Assembly: GCA_016935815.1 (NCBI GenBank) | Contig: JAFGQH010000044.1 | Span: 1-46,652, forward strand | Source of the DNA: Bacilli bacterium | GTDB taxonomy: Bacteria; Bacillota_I; Bacilli_A; Izemoplasmatales; Hujiaoplasmataceae | DNA: 46,652 nt | Reading direction: 5' to 3' | Shown here: positions 1 to 8,426 of the stretch, in pieces | How the letters are laid out: each line of letters starts with the position of its first letter | Position numbering within the stretch: position 1 is the first letter of the stretch | The notes under the pieces: generated by a model | What the model was told of the DNA's origin: nothing | Databases searched by the model: none | Seen by the model: the letters and a program-made list of their open reading frames with translations, nothing else | Translations under genes and position numbers: made by a program

Positions 1-8
1 GATATATC

Positions 9-1478
9 ATGATGAATCAGAAAGTTATAATAATCGGTGGGGGACTTGCTGGTCTTTCTGCTGGAATTGAATTGCAGAAAAAAGGAATCAGATCGGAGAT
101 ATTCGAAAAAGCACCTTGGGTGGGAGGAGTCTGCACAAGTTGGGTTCGCAATGGATATCGTTTCGATGGTTGCATCCATTGGATGGTCGGCACGAACCCG
201 AATTCATCGTTTTTCAAGATATATGAGCAAGTAAAAGCGTTGGATGAGGCTGTTACATGTTTCCATCCGGAATCCATACTACTCGAGTACAATGGTGAAA
301 GGTATGACATTCCGATGGAAACAGAAGCGTTCTTCGCTTTTCTTGGAAAATTGAATGAAGGTGATGAAAAGTACATAATTCAGTTGCAGAGGGCATTGAA
401 ACTGTTTTTAACAGGAGGAATGCCTGCGGGTAATCCAACGAGTATTTTCGGACTTATCGCATTTCCTTTTAAGTATTTCCCTTTCACAAGGTTGATGATG
501 AAATATGGCGGAAAGACTATCAACGATTTTACTAAGGGAATGAAATCAAAGAAGTTGAAAATGATCATCAAGCATTTGATGCCTGGAGAATTCTCGGTAT
601 TGGCACTGATAATGATGCTAAGCATGCGTTTTACAAGGAACGGAGGATATCCTGAAGGCGGATCTCTTGATGTCATCAAAAGGATGGAATCATATTATAA
701 GGAACTCGGTGGTACCATCCATCTAAACAGTGAAGTCACTGAGATTATAAGAGAAGGCAGGATTGTAACGGGTATCAGGTCAAAAAACAAGGTCTTCCAA
801 GCTGACGCATTCATATCTGCGGGAGACGCGCACAATCTTTTGTACGTTCTGCTTAAGGAACCATCTTTGCATCGTCAGCTAGAGCGCTATTTAAATGAAG
901 ACGGTATCCTGTTTAGCCCGATTTCGATCGTGTCTTTCGGACTAAAGAAACAATTAGGCATCCCTTACTCAATCTTATTCGAATCGACCGAGGAACCTTT
1001 GATTCCTGGTGAAAGAAAGATAAATTCTTTGTCGGTACGGTCTTTCGATTTTGATAAGACGGCAGCTCCCAAAGGGAAAAGCAGCGTGATGGTAATGATT
1101 GGTGACTCACTGGAGTACTGGCAATCATTGAGGGAAAGAGATTTATCGGAATATAAAAACGAGAAGGATAATTTGGCCAAGAAAGTCGCTGAATACCTCA
1201 ATACAAAATACCCTTCATTTTCAGAATCTATCGAGGTTGTAGATGTCGCAACCCCAGCAACCTATGTTAGACTAGCGAATCTTCACAAGGCTTCTTTCGA
1301 GGGATTCCTACCTTTGCCTAGGTTGATACGTAAATCTATCAAGCGTGAGCTTGACGGAATTGACAATTTGATTCTTACCGGTCAATGGGTGACACCAGGT
1401 GGAGGAATACCTCCGGCTATCTCTAGTGGGATACAAGCCGCAGATACCATCAAAAGGAAATTGAGGGGGAAATCATGA
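9..1478 (+). CDS. CrtI-like NAD(P)/FAD-dependent oxidoreductase
   Basis: This is a flavoprotein of the phytoene desaturase / carotenoid isomerase / amine oxidase superfamily. The N-terminus has a Rossmann dinucleotide motif (GGGLAGLSAG, about residues 10-19) followed by the family's Gly-rich second segment. The C-terminus has the FAD-closing segment TGQWVTPGGGIPPAISSG. At 489 aa it has the usual length for the family. Two adjacent ATGs (9 and 12) are possible starts, and only eight bases of upstream sequence are present, so no ribosome binding site can be judged. The stop overlaps the start of the TetR gene (ATGA), so the two are co-transcribed. No carotenoid or squalene synthase lies nearby, so the substrate is unknown. 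The fold call is firm; the substrate is not. Confidence 0.85.
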   Translation: MMNQKVIIIGGGLAGLSAGIELQKKGIRSEIFEKAPWVGGVCTSWVRNGYRFDGCIHWMVGTNPNSSFFKIYEQVKALDEAVTCFHPESILLEYNGERYDIPMETEAFFAFLGKLNEGDEKYIIQLQRALKLFLTGGMPAGNPTSIFGLIAFPFKYFPFTRLMMKYGGKTINDFTKGMKSKKLKMIIKHLMPGEFSVLALIMMLSMRFTRNGGYPEGGSLDVIKRMESYYKELGGTIHLNSEVTEIIREGRIVTGIRSKNKVFQADAFISAGDAHNLLYVLLKEPSLHRQLERYLNEDGILFSPISIVSFGLKKQLGIPYSILFESTEEPLIPGERKINSLSVRSFDFDKTAAPKGKSSVMVMIGDSLEYWQSLRERDLSEYKNEKDNLAKKVAEYLNTKYPSFSESIEVVDVATPATYVRLANLHKASFEGFLPLPRLIRKSIKRELDGIDNLILTGQWVTPGGGIPPAISSGIQAADTIKRKLRGKS

Positions 1479-2056
1479 ACGAACGCGAAGCAAACAAAGA
1501 AGTTAGATACAAGGAGATACTTACGGCGGGATTGGATCTTTTAGTCGAAAATGGCTATGCGGCATTCAAAATCCGTGATTTGGCAAAAAGACTCAACATC
1601 AGTGTTGGCCTGTTTTTTCATTATTTTGAATCCAAAGAAGACTTTTATAAGACTCTCATAAAAATTGGAATATCAAGTCCAATGGATCTTGTTGGGCAAA
1701 TTCTAGAAAAAGGAACTCCATTGGATATCTTCACGATGATGGCTAATCAGATATTCGATATGATTGCAAGAGACAAATTCACCGCAAAGATGTTCCTGTT
1801 GATGCATCAGACCGCTATTAATGGTGATGTGCCTGAATCTGTGAAGGCCATGTTTTTTGATTTCGATACAATATCCCCATTGGTTCCCGTAGTAAGAAAA
1901 GGTCAAGATGAGGGAACTATCAAATCTGGAAATCCGAAAACCCTGATACTCACTTATTGGGCGGCTATCAATGGTATGGCAGAATTCTATATAAACGGAG
2001 ATTGTGAAATTTTGCCGATGGGAGAATGGCTATCCGATATATTGGCAAGGCATTAG
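1475..2056 (+). CDS. TetR/AcrR family transcriptional regulator
   Basis: This 193 aa protein has an N-terminal TetR helix-turn-helix at about residues 10-56, including DLAKRLNISVGLFFHYFESK, and a divergent all-helical ligand-binding domain. The length is typical for the family. Its start codon overlaps the stop of the upstream oxidoreductase by 4 bp, so it probably controls that gene as part of the same operon, by feedback on an upstream promoter outside the window. The ligand cannot be inferred. No terminator is visible after it. Confidence 0.9.
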   Translation: MNEREANKEVRYKEILTAGLDLLVENGYAAFKIRDLAKRLNISVGLFFHYFESKEDFYKTLIKIGISSPMDLVGQILEKGTPLDIFTMMANQIFDMIARDKFTAKMFLLMHQTAINGDVPESVKAMFFDFDTISPLVPVVRKGQDEGTIKSGNPKTLILTYWAAINGMAEFYINGDCEILPMGEWLSDILARH

Positions 2057-2458
2057 GGAGAATTTCATGAGTTTATATCTGATGATATTGAAAAACAAGA
2101 AATTCACAAAGATAATTAGAATGGCATAATTGTATCAAAATCAATCACTCAATCCAATAGTTTCAACGTATGTTGTATTTGGGAAATGGAGTGGTATGGG
2201 TTTATAACAGTGGTCAATACCCTTGGTATTGAAAACGCAAGTGTGCGTAAAATCGAGCCTGGTAATAAGTAATTTTAAGCATCTATATAATCTGTCTTTA
2301 CACAATATGAGTGGAGACCTTCTTGATTGCATAGTAATCCTGATTGTTTTTAGCAATTTTTAGTTGCGTATTCTGTCGAAATAGAACTTATTTGTTGGTA
2401 GAATTTTTAGTTTGTATCGGTTACAATATATTTGTCAACAAAATAAGGAGGGAATGAA
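2057..2458. other. 402-bp stretch without a convincing gene; possible gene remnant
   Basis: The only gene-like trace is at 2067-2129. There a ribosome-binding-like GGGAGA precedes an ATG opening a 20-residue frame (MSLYLMILKNKKFTKIIRMA), which resembles the first residues of an MFS transporter and then stops. The rest is A/T-rich, and every frame is interrupted. A TACAAT at 2422-2427 could be the -10 element for the XRE gene, but no well-spaced -35 is visible. Confidence 0.35.
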
Positions 2459-3151
2459 ATGAGTTTTGGTCAGAATTTACAATTTTTGAGGAAAATGAGA
2501 AATAAAATGACGCAAGAAGAATTGGCTGAGAAATTGGATATCACAAGACAAACGATTTCCAAATGGGAATTGGATGCCGCGTATCCCGAGATGAACAAAT
2601 TGATCGAATTATGTGATTTGTTCTCTTGCACAATGGATCAACTTGTAAGAGAAGAAATCGTGATCAATGAAGACGCGTATTCAGACATTCGAATGGAAGT
2701 AGTACCAGGATTCGATTATTTTAGATACGCCGTCATAAGTCAAGAACCGGAAGAGGATGCGATTGGACACGTAAGAACTTGGTCAAAAGCATATGAGATC
2801 GATAACCCGCAAATCATTGGATGGGATTTTCCTGTTTTGTCTCAAGAACAAATCAATGTATTTAATATGCATGGATATGCTGCGGCGTTGATTTTACCGG
2901 AAGGATTTCAGCTGAAAGACGATCGTATAGAAATGATGCATCAGGAAACACAAAAATATATCGTCATAACGATTAAGAATCCGTTTATTGCTCCATTTCG
3001 ATTGATACCCAATGCATATAAAGTCTTGATGACACACATGCAAGTCAATGGAATCCATCATAAAGAGGATTCGAAATTGATAAGTTGTTTTGAAAAAGAA
3101 TATCAGATCGATGACATAGAATATATGGACGTCTATATCGCTATAGAATAG
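2459..3151 (+). CDS. XRE-family regulator with GyrI-like effector domain
   Basis: Residues about 1-62 form a Cro/C1-type helix-turn-helix (KMTQEELAEKLDITRQTISK). Residues about 75-230 look like a GyrI-like / AraC-type effector-binding domain, beginning IRMEVVPGFDYFRYAV and ending in the family's typical YMDVYIAIE strand. This pairing is common in Firmicutes regulators that sense small molecules or drugs. A strong AAGGAGG at 2446-2452 supports the start. It stands alone, with the next gene 115 bp downstream, so it may be autoregulated or act on that neighbour. The target is unknown. Confidence 0.85.
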   Translation: MSFGQNLQFLRKMRNKMTQEELAEKLDITRQTISKWELDAAYPEMNKLIELCDLFSCTMDQLVREEIVINEDAYSDIRMEVVPGFDYFRYAVISQEPEEDAIGHVRTWSKAYEIDNPQIIGWDFPVLSQEQINVFNMHGYAAALILPEGFQLKDDRIEMMHQETQKYIVITIKNPFIAPFRLIPNAYKVLMTHMQVNGIHHKEDSKLISCFEKEYQIDDIEYMDVYIAIE

Positions 3152-3177
3152 AACGACTTGATTTTAGATTTAATATT

Positions 3178-3205
3178 TTGTCAAATGTAAGGCAATCGTT
3201 ATAAC
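3178..3205 (+). promoter_or_regulatory. putative sigma-A promoter for membrane protein gene
   Basis: TTGTCA (3178-3183) and TATAAC (3200-3205) are separated by 16 bp, about 60 bp upstream of the ATG at 3267. Confidence 0.4.
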
Positions 3206-3266
3206 AATTATTGATGAATAAGTAGAGTAATGGTTCGTATGTCAATCATTGAAAAGGAGAGAAACA

Positions 3267-4190
3267 ATGAAAAAAATACCGTTTTTGGCGATGGCTATCT
3301 TTCTCACTCTGATGTTTCTGTATTTTCGGATGTGTTTTGTAAATGCCGGGGTGAACCTAAGATATGTGGATTATCTGAATCATCTGATATTTGCAGGAAC
3401 AATCACTACGATATTTTTGCTGATTCCAAAATTGAATCTTAAAGTGCTGGGAGCGCAAACCACGGTATTGTTTCTATATTCACTTTACGTTCTTTGGTTT
3501 CTTTTGAATTACGAATCTCACCAACCTGGTACGATATATTCGGTCAATTTCTTTTTTGAAACCAAGTATTATTACCTGAGAGACCTCAGCGGGATCGATC
3601 ATGCTTTGGCAGATTTGGAACTCTATTTGTTGGTGCCATATTCGGCTTTGTTGGTTGGCAACGTCTTGTTTTCAAAACCGCTTATTTATCCCAAAACGGA
3701 TTTGAAATGGGTCATCTTCATTTTGACGATTCTCGCTTCTTTGGCCATGCCGATATGGTATGTTTTAGAAGTGATTCTTCATACGAATCTGGCAGCTTGG
3801 ATGGTAGGAGAGAATTTTTGGCTATTCTTTGTAATTGCTTTTCTTCTGTGGCTGTTCCTGACCCATCTGGGTTATGATAAGCTGTCAAAAACGAGTCTTG
3901 GTATGTTATATATCGCATATCCTTTGGGTGTTTGTTTGCCGTATTTTCTTTTGGTGCCGGTCATGGAGATGATTGAAGGTGACTTCCTCGATTCTCTCTT
4001 TTTGGATTTCTTGAATCTATTCAGTTTCGCCATTTCATTTGTATTTGCAATAGGATTGTTTGTTGCCTTGAAATCAAGAAATGTCAAATATCTGAAACTG
4101 CTTTCTTTGGTGTATTGGGTATCGATGTTTGTCTATTGGTTTGTCGTCCTTGCGATTTCCTTGGGAGGATTTGGCGCTGGATCTGTGTAG
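3267..4190 (+). CDS. polytopic membrane protein of unknown function
   Basis: This 307 aa protein is almost entirely hydrophobic, with about eight or nine predicted transmembrane helices, and I recognise no enzymatic motif. The ATG at 3267 is chosen because AAAGGAGA (3253-3260) sits seven bases upstream. An in-frame TTG at 3249 lies before that ribosome binding site and is unlikely. The gene follows the XRE regulator and converges on a minus-strand gene across a shared terminator. No family can be assigned. Confidence 0.75.
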   Translation: MKKIPFLAMAIFLTLMFLYFRMCFVNAGVNLRYVDYLNHLIFAGTITTIFLLIPKLNLKVLGAQTTVLFLYSLYVLWFLLNYESHQPGTIYSVNFFFETKYYYLRDLSGIDHALADLELYLLVPYSALLVGNVLFSKPLIYPKTDLKWVIFILTILASLAMPIWYVLEVILHTNLAAWMVGENFWLFFVIAFLLWLFLTHLGYDKLSKTSLGMLYIAYPLGVCLPYFLLVPVMEMIEGDFLDSLFLDFLNLFSFAISFVFAIGLFVALKSRNVKYLKLLSLVYWVSMFVYWFVVLAISLGGFGAGSV

Positions 4191-4206
4191 AAACCTATTT
4201 CAACAA

Positions 4207-4234
4207 AAAAGGCTTGCACATTCGCAAGCCTTTT
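4207..4234. terminator. bidirectional rho-independent terminator
   Basis: An 11-bp perfect stem (AAAAGGCTTGC / GCAAGCCTTTT) has a 6-nt loop, with an A-run on one side and a T-run on the other. It sits between convergent genes and can serve both. Confidence 0.9.
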
Positions 4235-4240
4235 GATTGG

Positions 4241-4501
4241 TCATTCGTCTGATGATAAAGAAACAAGTTGAGTTTTGACTCCATCAATGAGATCAAGTTC
4301 CTTTTTGATCACAGAGATATCATCTGGTTTATCATCCAATTCCAAGAGGATCAATCCATCATTTGCACAGAATTCTCCGGTTTGATGCAATCCCAGTCTG
4401 GTTTTGATATTGCAGCCATATTTGGTCAATAAAACTTGAACTTGTTTGGCACTATCGTTGCGATGGTTGACTAGAACCATCATGATATTGAATTGGCTCA
4501 T
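4241..4501 (-). CDS. TM1266-like iron-only hydrogenase system putative regulator
   Basis: This 86 aa protein has an ACT/NikR-like ferredoxin fold pattern: a starting strand MMVLVNHRND, a helix, RLGLHQTGEF, a second strand LILLELDDK, a helix, and a final GVKTQLVSL strand. This resembles the small TM1266 family often found beside [FeFe]-hydrogenase maturation genes. None of those genes is in the window, so the link to hydrogenase is by family only. AGGAGGT lies directly upstream of the ATG on this strand. It is a monocistronic unit with its own extended -10 promoter and a shared terminator. Confidence 0.7.
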   Translation of the reverse strand: MSQFNIMMVLVNHRNDSAKQVQVLLTKYGCNIKTRLGLHQTGEFCANDGLILLELDDKPDDISVIKKELDLIDGVKTQLVSLSSDE

Positions 4502-4523
4502 TCATAGACCTCCTTATACGATG

Positions 4524-4532
4524 ATTATAGCA
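4524..4532 (-). promoter_or_regulatory. extended -10 promoter for the TM1266-like gene
   Basis: On the minus strand this reads TGCTATAAT, an extended -10 with a perfect TATAAT hexamer, about 25 bp upstream of the start codon. No strong -35 is seen, as expected for this promoter class. Confidence 0.6.
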
Positions 4533-4589
4533 CATATGAGGGAGTGATTGTGAGTTTCACTTGAAATTTCCGAATATCTTCTTGGGTTG

Positions 4590-4598
4590 TGGTATAAT
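4590..4598 (+). promoter_or_regulatory. extended -10 promoter for the 159 aa membrane protein gene
   Basis: TGGTATAAT is an extended -10 with a perfect hexamer, 40 bp upstream of the ATG at 4639. It is divergent from the TM1266-like promoter 60 bp away. Confidence 0.6.
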
Positions 4599-4638
4599 CT
4601 ATAGTTGAAGAATACGAAAAATCTGCGGAGGTTGTACT

Positions 4639-5118
4639 ATGGACTCAAAATCGCTTTTAAGATATGTGTATATTACCGCAATCGTAGCGTGGGTATCGCT
4701 TGGATTGATGTATCTGTTCTATACGGTTTTTCCAGTGGAGATCCCCTTTCAGATCCTGATGATACTCAATGTGTATTTATTGCCGATTTGGGTATATGGG
4801 CTTACAACCGGAGTCGATAAGTTTGCGCCACAAACGGATAAAAAAACACAGAAAATCGCCTTGATCGGAATCAATTTCTTCGTTTGGATCTATCAACCCG
4901 CAGTATGGCTTGGACTGTTTGGCAATCTCACGGATTCGCCGACAAAATTGATATTGATCGGTTTTCCAATGCTGGTGTATATGGTCTTTGTTTTGATCGG
5001 ATATTTCGTCCATTTCAAAAAGAAGATGAAATTCATGTTGACGCTGAAAAACGTGATTATGACCGTTTATGTGCTGTATTTGATCATCCTTACGGTTTCC
5101 ATGTCGAATGTTCAATGA
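4639..5118 (+). CDS. small four-helix membrane protein, unknown function
   Basis: This 159 aa protein has about four hydrophobic helices separated by short basic loops (for example VHFKKKMKF). I recognise no catalytic or family motif. The start is supported by GGAGG at 4627-4631. The gene is monocistronic, between its own extended -10 promoter and a strong terminator. Confidence 0.7.
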   Translation: MDSKSLLRYVYITAIVAWVSLGLMYLFYTVFPVEIPFQILMILNVYLLPIWVYGLTTGVDKFAPQTDKKTQKIALIGINFFVWIYQPAVWLGLFGNLTDSPTKLILIGFPMLVYMVFVLIGYFVHFKKKMKFMLTLKNVIMTVYVLYLIILTVSMSNVQ

Positions 5119-5130
5119 CGTTATAATGTT

Positions 5131-5156
5131 AAGACAATCTTCGGATTGTCTTTTTT
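5131..5156 (+). terminator. rho-independent terminator
   Basis: A 9-bp perfect stem AAGACAATC / GATTGTCTT with a stable TTCG tetraloop is followed by a run of Ts. Confidence 0.9.
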
Positions 5157-5157
5157 A

Positions 5158-5186
5158 TTGACGAAACCAAGATTATTTGATAAAGT
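5158..5186 (+). promoter_or_regulatory. putative promoter for hemolysin III gene
   Basis: TTGACG (5158-5163), 17 bp, then TAAAGT (5181-5186), about 32 bp before the ATG. The -10 is imperfect. Confidence 0.4.
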
Positions 5187-5217
5187 ATTATGTGTGACAT
5201 AGTAATTTGGAGGATAT

Positions 5218-5832
5218 ATGAAACGGACAACATTGGGTGAACTGATTGCCAACGCCGTTAGTCATGGAGTTGGATTTCTACTGGCGATAACCGGTTTGGT
5301 ATTGCTTTTGGTGAAAGCGGAAGGAACGGCTGAGATATTGGCTTCTTTGGTATTTGGGATATCCATGATCATTCTCTATATCTCAAGTACATTGTTCCAT
5401 TCGTTTCCGGAAAAGATGAAACGCGTGTTCACAGTATTTCAAAGACTGGATCATTCCAGCATTTTCTTATTGATTGCTGGGACTTACACCCCGTTTCTGA
5501 TTTTGGTGGTGCATAATACCAAGGGTTATATCTTGCTCGCTTGCTTGTGGGTAATCACAATAACCGGAATTGTATTCAAAGCGATTTGGATTGATCGATT
5601 CAAATGGATTCATCTGGCAATCTACTTGATTATGGGTTGGTCGGTTTTGTTCGTGTATGATGATTTCATTCAGAACATCGGCAATTACTGGTTTGTCGTA
5701 TTGGGAGGAATCAGCTATACGGCTGGAGTTGCATTCTATGTCTCAAGATTCAAGTATTCCCATTTTGTTTGGCATCTGTTCGTGTTGGCGGGAACATTCT
5801 TTCATTTTTTGGCAATTTGGAATATATTATAG
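5218..5832 (+). CDS. hemolysin III family (HlyIII/YqfA, PAQR-like) membrane protein
   Basis: This 204 aa, seven-helix membrane protein carries the conserved polar and metal-site motifs of the HlyIII/PAQR family: an early HGVGFLLA, STLFHSF (conserved Ser/His), LDHSSIFLLIAGTYTPF (conserved Asp/His), and a terminal HFVWHLFVLAGTFFHF with two or three His residues. These residues form the presumed zinc site in the CREST-type fold. Length and motif order are canonical. The name hemolysin is historical, and a lipid hydrolase or membrane-homeostasis role is more likely. GGAGG directly precedes the ATG. Confidence 0.92.
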   Translation: MKRTTLGELIANAVSHGVGFLLAITGLVLLLVKAEGTAEILASLVFGISMIILYISSTLFHSFPEKMKRVFTVFQRLDHSSIFLLIAGTYTPFLILVVHNTKGYILLACLWVITITGIVFKAIWIDRFKWIHLAIYLIMGWSVLFVYDDFIQNIGNYWFVVLGGISYTAGVAFYVSRFKYSHFVWHLFVLAGTFFHFLAIWNIL

Positions 5833-5843
5833 ATAATTTTCAG

Positions 5844-5873
5844 AGGGATTCTCAAAAGAGAATTCCCTTTTTT
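5844..5873 (+). terminator. rho-independent terminator
   Basis: AGGGATTCTC, AAAA loop, GAGAATTCCCT with one bulged T, then a T-run. It lies just after the hemolysin III stop. Confidence 0.85.
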
Positions 5874-5881
5874 ATACCTTG

Positions 5882-5890
5882 TGATATAAT
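5882..5890 (+). promoter_or_regulatory. extended -10 promoter for BspA-like lipoprotein gene
   Basis: TGATATAAT immediately follows the previous terminator and lies 46 bp upstream of the chosen start at 5937. Confidence 0.55.
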
Positions 5891-5936
5891 GAAATCAGAA
5901 TTGTCATATCCATTTATAAAAAGAAGGAAATTGCCG

Positions 5937-7328
5937 ATGGAATTTAAGATTTGGATCCGTTTGTTTATTGTTTTGATAGCGTCTTTTAGTATGATGTCTT
6001 GTCTTGTGGAACCAACTACAGTCACAGATGAAGATGGTTTTATTTATCAGGAATACTATGGTAGCGAAGATTATATCGTCTATCTGGATAACGTAGCTGG
6101 AGAGGATTCGATTGTAGTACCATCGATCTATAACGGTCACTGGATTGTGGCAGTCGGCATGTATGGTTGGGATAAGTCGGTTCGTTTGGCTACTGCCATC
6201 GAATTGCCGGATACGATCAGCCATATCCTAGCTGACGCGTTTTCTGGTTTCGCTAATTTGGAGACCCTCATCATACCAGACCATGTGACTACGATTGGAG
6301 ATAGCGCTTTTAGGGGTTGCACCAGTTTGACTTCGATATGGATACCAGAAGGAATCGTCAGTTTGCCAAACTATTTGTTTAAAGACTGTACGTCTTTGGC
6401 GGAAGTTTCTTTCCCTTCCACACTCAATGCAATCAGTGCATCGGCATTTCAAGGCACATATGAACTAGACACGGTGGAGTTCAGAAACAGCGAGAATTTC
6501 CGCTTCGTTGACGGCTTGATCACGGACTTCCATAAAAATGTGTTGGTCGTCTATATGCCATTCAATCAGGATGTTTCCTATACCGTGCCGGATTACATCA
6601 CTCATATTGGGGAGTTCGCCTTTGCAGAAAATACCGTGCTAGAAGAAGTCATCATACCGGATACCGTCATGACGCTTGGGTCTAACGCATTCACTCGTTG
6701 TACCAGTCTTTTAAGCGTAGATATCGGTGGTGGTATCGAGAAATTGGAAAACAATTTATTCTACGATACGGAGAACCTGGAAACCGTCACCTTGCACGAG
6801 GGTTTGTTGACGATAAGCATGCATGCATTTTACATGACAAACGGGTTGCAATATATCAATATTCCAGCAAGTGTCACTTCGATCGAATCCATGGCCTTCC
6901 ATTATTGCGTTGATCTGGTTGCGATCAATGTGGATTCGAAGAATTTGAATTACACTTCAGTGGATGGTGTTCTTTATACAAAGAATATGGAAGAATTGAT
7001 TACCTATCCTTGCCAAAAGACGGGAACCAGTTTTACGATACCTAACGGGGTGATAATCATCAAGGAGAGTGCTTTTGAAGCCAATTACGAACTACGGTAT
7101 CTGGTCATTTCGCCAACTGTGGAAACCATTGAACAAAGTGCGTTCCAATATATGGATTTGTCAACGGTCTTTATTCCCGATTCTGTCACAACGATTGGCC
7201 GCAATGCATTTTACGGACATACCGGTCTTACGATTCGTTGTGAAGTATCGTCAAAACCTGACGGTTGGAATACTGCATGGTATATGACAGGACAAACGCT
7301 TGTTTGGGGTTACACACAATCAAAGTAA
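5937..7328 (+). CDS. BspA-type leucine-rich-repeat surface lipoprotein
   Basis: This 463 aa secreted lipoprotein has a signal peptide ending in the lipobox SMMSC, with the lipidated Cys at residue 22. The body consists of about ten to twelve BspA/TpLRR-type repeats with the recurring pattern of ...IPDxVTTIGDSAFRGCTSL. Such repeats form a solenoid displayed on the cell surface and are known for host-matrix or cell-cell adhesion. The frame is open back to 5769, but the start at 5937 is preceded by AAGAAGG and gives the signal peptide. An upstream start would fall before the promoter. The ligand is unknown. Confidence 0.85.
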   Translation: MEFKIWIRLFIVLIASFSMMSCLVEPTTVTDEDGFIYQEYYGSEDYIVYLDNVAGEDSIVVPSIYNGHWIVAVGMYGWDKSVRLATAIELPDTISHILADAFSGFANLETLIIPDHVTTIGDSAFRGCTSLTSIWIPEGIVSLPNYLFKDCTSLAEVSFPSTLNAISASAFQGTYELDTVEFRNSENFRFVDGLITDFHKNVLVVYMPFNQDVSYTVPDYITHIGEFAFAENTVLEEVIIPDTVMTLGSNAFTRCTSLLSVDIGGGIEKLENNLFYDTENLETVTLHEGLLTISMHAFYMTNGLQYINIPASVTSIESMAFHYCVDLVAINVDSKNLNYTSVDGVLYTKNMEELITYPCQKTGTSFTIPNGVIIIKESAFEANYELRYLVISPTVETIEQSAFQYMDLSTVFIPDSVTTIGRNAFYGHTGLTIRCEVSSKPDGWNTAWYMTGQTLVWGYTQSK

Positions 7329-7334
7329 TTCAAA

Positions 7335-7358
7335 AGATCGCTTCAAGCGGTCTTTTTT
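7335..7358 (+). terminator. rho-independent terminator
   Basis: AGATCGCT / AGCGGTCT stem with one U-G pair and a TCA loop, then seven Ts. Confidence 0.85.
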
Positions 7359-7432
7359 TATGAACAAATCATTAATCATAGATTAATCCTTTCTCAGCAT
7401 TCGGAATGAAAACATTTTCATTCAAAAACGAC

Positions 7433-7461
7433 TTGATAATTGCTTTGTGATGTGTCATAAT
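7433..7461 (+). promoter_or_regulatory. sigma-A promoter of the T-box leader
   Basis: TTGATA (7433-7438), 17-bp spacer, CATAAT (7456-7461), preceded by TGT as an extended -10. Transcription would begin about 7468, just before the T-box stem I. Confidence 0.75.
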
Positions 7462-7473
7462 CTTGCTTAACAA

Positions 7474-7712
7474 AACGTTGAACAGGAGAAGTAGAGTTCC
7501 CGATGACGCATAGAGAGCTGTTGGTTGGTGGAAAACAGTAGGGGAAGGAAATCGAACGTGCCTGGGAGTTGAATCGTCGAAAGGAATGGAGGCGATTACG
7601 CATGACCTGCGTTATGGGTTTGAGAGCTTGATATGATTCCGGATTGGTCCATATCAAGAATTAAGGTGGTACCGCGATTCAAGATCGTCCTTATCTAGGA
7701 CGGTCTTTTTTT
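7474..7712 (+). promoter_or_regulatory. T-box riboswitch, probable Arg (CGU) specifier
   Basis: This is a tRNA-sensing leader. Stem I begins near AACAGGAGAAGTAGAG and has the conserved AGAGAGCTG distal arm with its apical loop (about 7511-7537). The T-box sequence AAGGTGGTACCGCG lies at 7663-7676. The terminator is a 10-bp stem, AAGATCGTCC / GGACGGTCTT (7681-7707), plus a T-run. In my fold the specifier loop lies just above a CAGG/CCTG basal pairing, which places CGT (7557-7559), followed by a purine, in the specifier position. ATC (7551-7553) is an alternative. The downstream amino acid transporter fits arginine control. Confidence 0.9.
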
Positions 7713-7736
7713 ATTTGTTTTAAGGGAGGTGATGTC

Positions 7737-8426
7737 ATGAATATATTCGATTACGACAAAATAGAACCTTGGATCCCTTACCTGATAGGGGGGATCGGCG
7801 TGACGTTATTGATCGCGCTTGTAGCTGCGATCATCGGAATCGTTTTGGGTGTGTTGCTTGTGGTGATGCACAACAACAAAATCCTAGGGAAATTATCGTT
7901 TGCGTATATAGACATCATTCGAGGAACACCGCTGTTGTTGCAATTGTCGATCATATACTTGGCAATTCCGCAATTGTTAAGGGAAATATTCGTCTACGGT
8001 CTTGGGTATGAAGCGAATTTCGCTTTGCCAGCCTTGACTGCGGCATTTATCACCTTCGGGCTGAACAGTGGGGCCTATCTATCAGAAATCATACGAAGTG
8101 GTATCAATTCCGTGGATCAGGGAGAGATTGAAGCCGCAAGAGCGCTAGGCATCAATAAGTTTCATATGTACAAAGACATCATTCTGCCGATTGCGTTCAA
8201 GAATTCCTTCCCCGCTCTGATGAATGAATTTATCACTCTGATCAAAGAGACATCCGTAGTCAGCGTGATCGGTGTTGCTGATCTGTTCCGTAGACAACAG
8301 ATTGTGACATCACAGACGTTCCGTTACTTTGAGGCTTTGATCATCATCGGTATCATTTACTATGTGATCATCAAAATCTTCAGTTATGCAGGAAGAAAAA
8401 TGGAGGTGATGATGCGACATGGTTAA
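7737..8426 (+). CDS. polar amino acid ABC transporter permease (ArtQ/HisM type)
   Basis: This 229 aa membrane-spanning subunit belongs to an uptake transporter of the His/Gln/Arg family. It has about five helices and the family EAA loop [20 protein letters not shown], which docks to the ATPase. [13 protein letters not shown] motif, typical of this permease class, follows the first helices. AGGGAGGTGAT precedes the start. It is the first gene of a three-gene operon under T-box control and overlaps the ATPase gene by 8 bp. Only one permease is encoded, so it probably acts as a homodimer. Confidence 0.93.
   Translation: MNIFDYDKIEPWIPYLIGGIGVTLLIALVAAIIGIVLGVLLVVMHNNKILGKLSFAYIDIIRGTPLLLQLSIIYLAIPQLLREIFVYGLGYEANFALPALTAAFITFGLNSGAYLSEIIRSGINSVDQGEIEAARALGINKFHMYKDIILPIAFKNSFPALMNEFITLIKETSVVSVIGVADLFRRQQIVTSQTFRYFEALIIIGIIYYVIIKIFSYAGRKMEVMMRHG

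Noticed and set aside
2141-2356. 71-codon minus-strand frame in the tetR/XRE gap
   Set aside because: No ribosome binding site, no family resemblance and a composition typical of chance frames.
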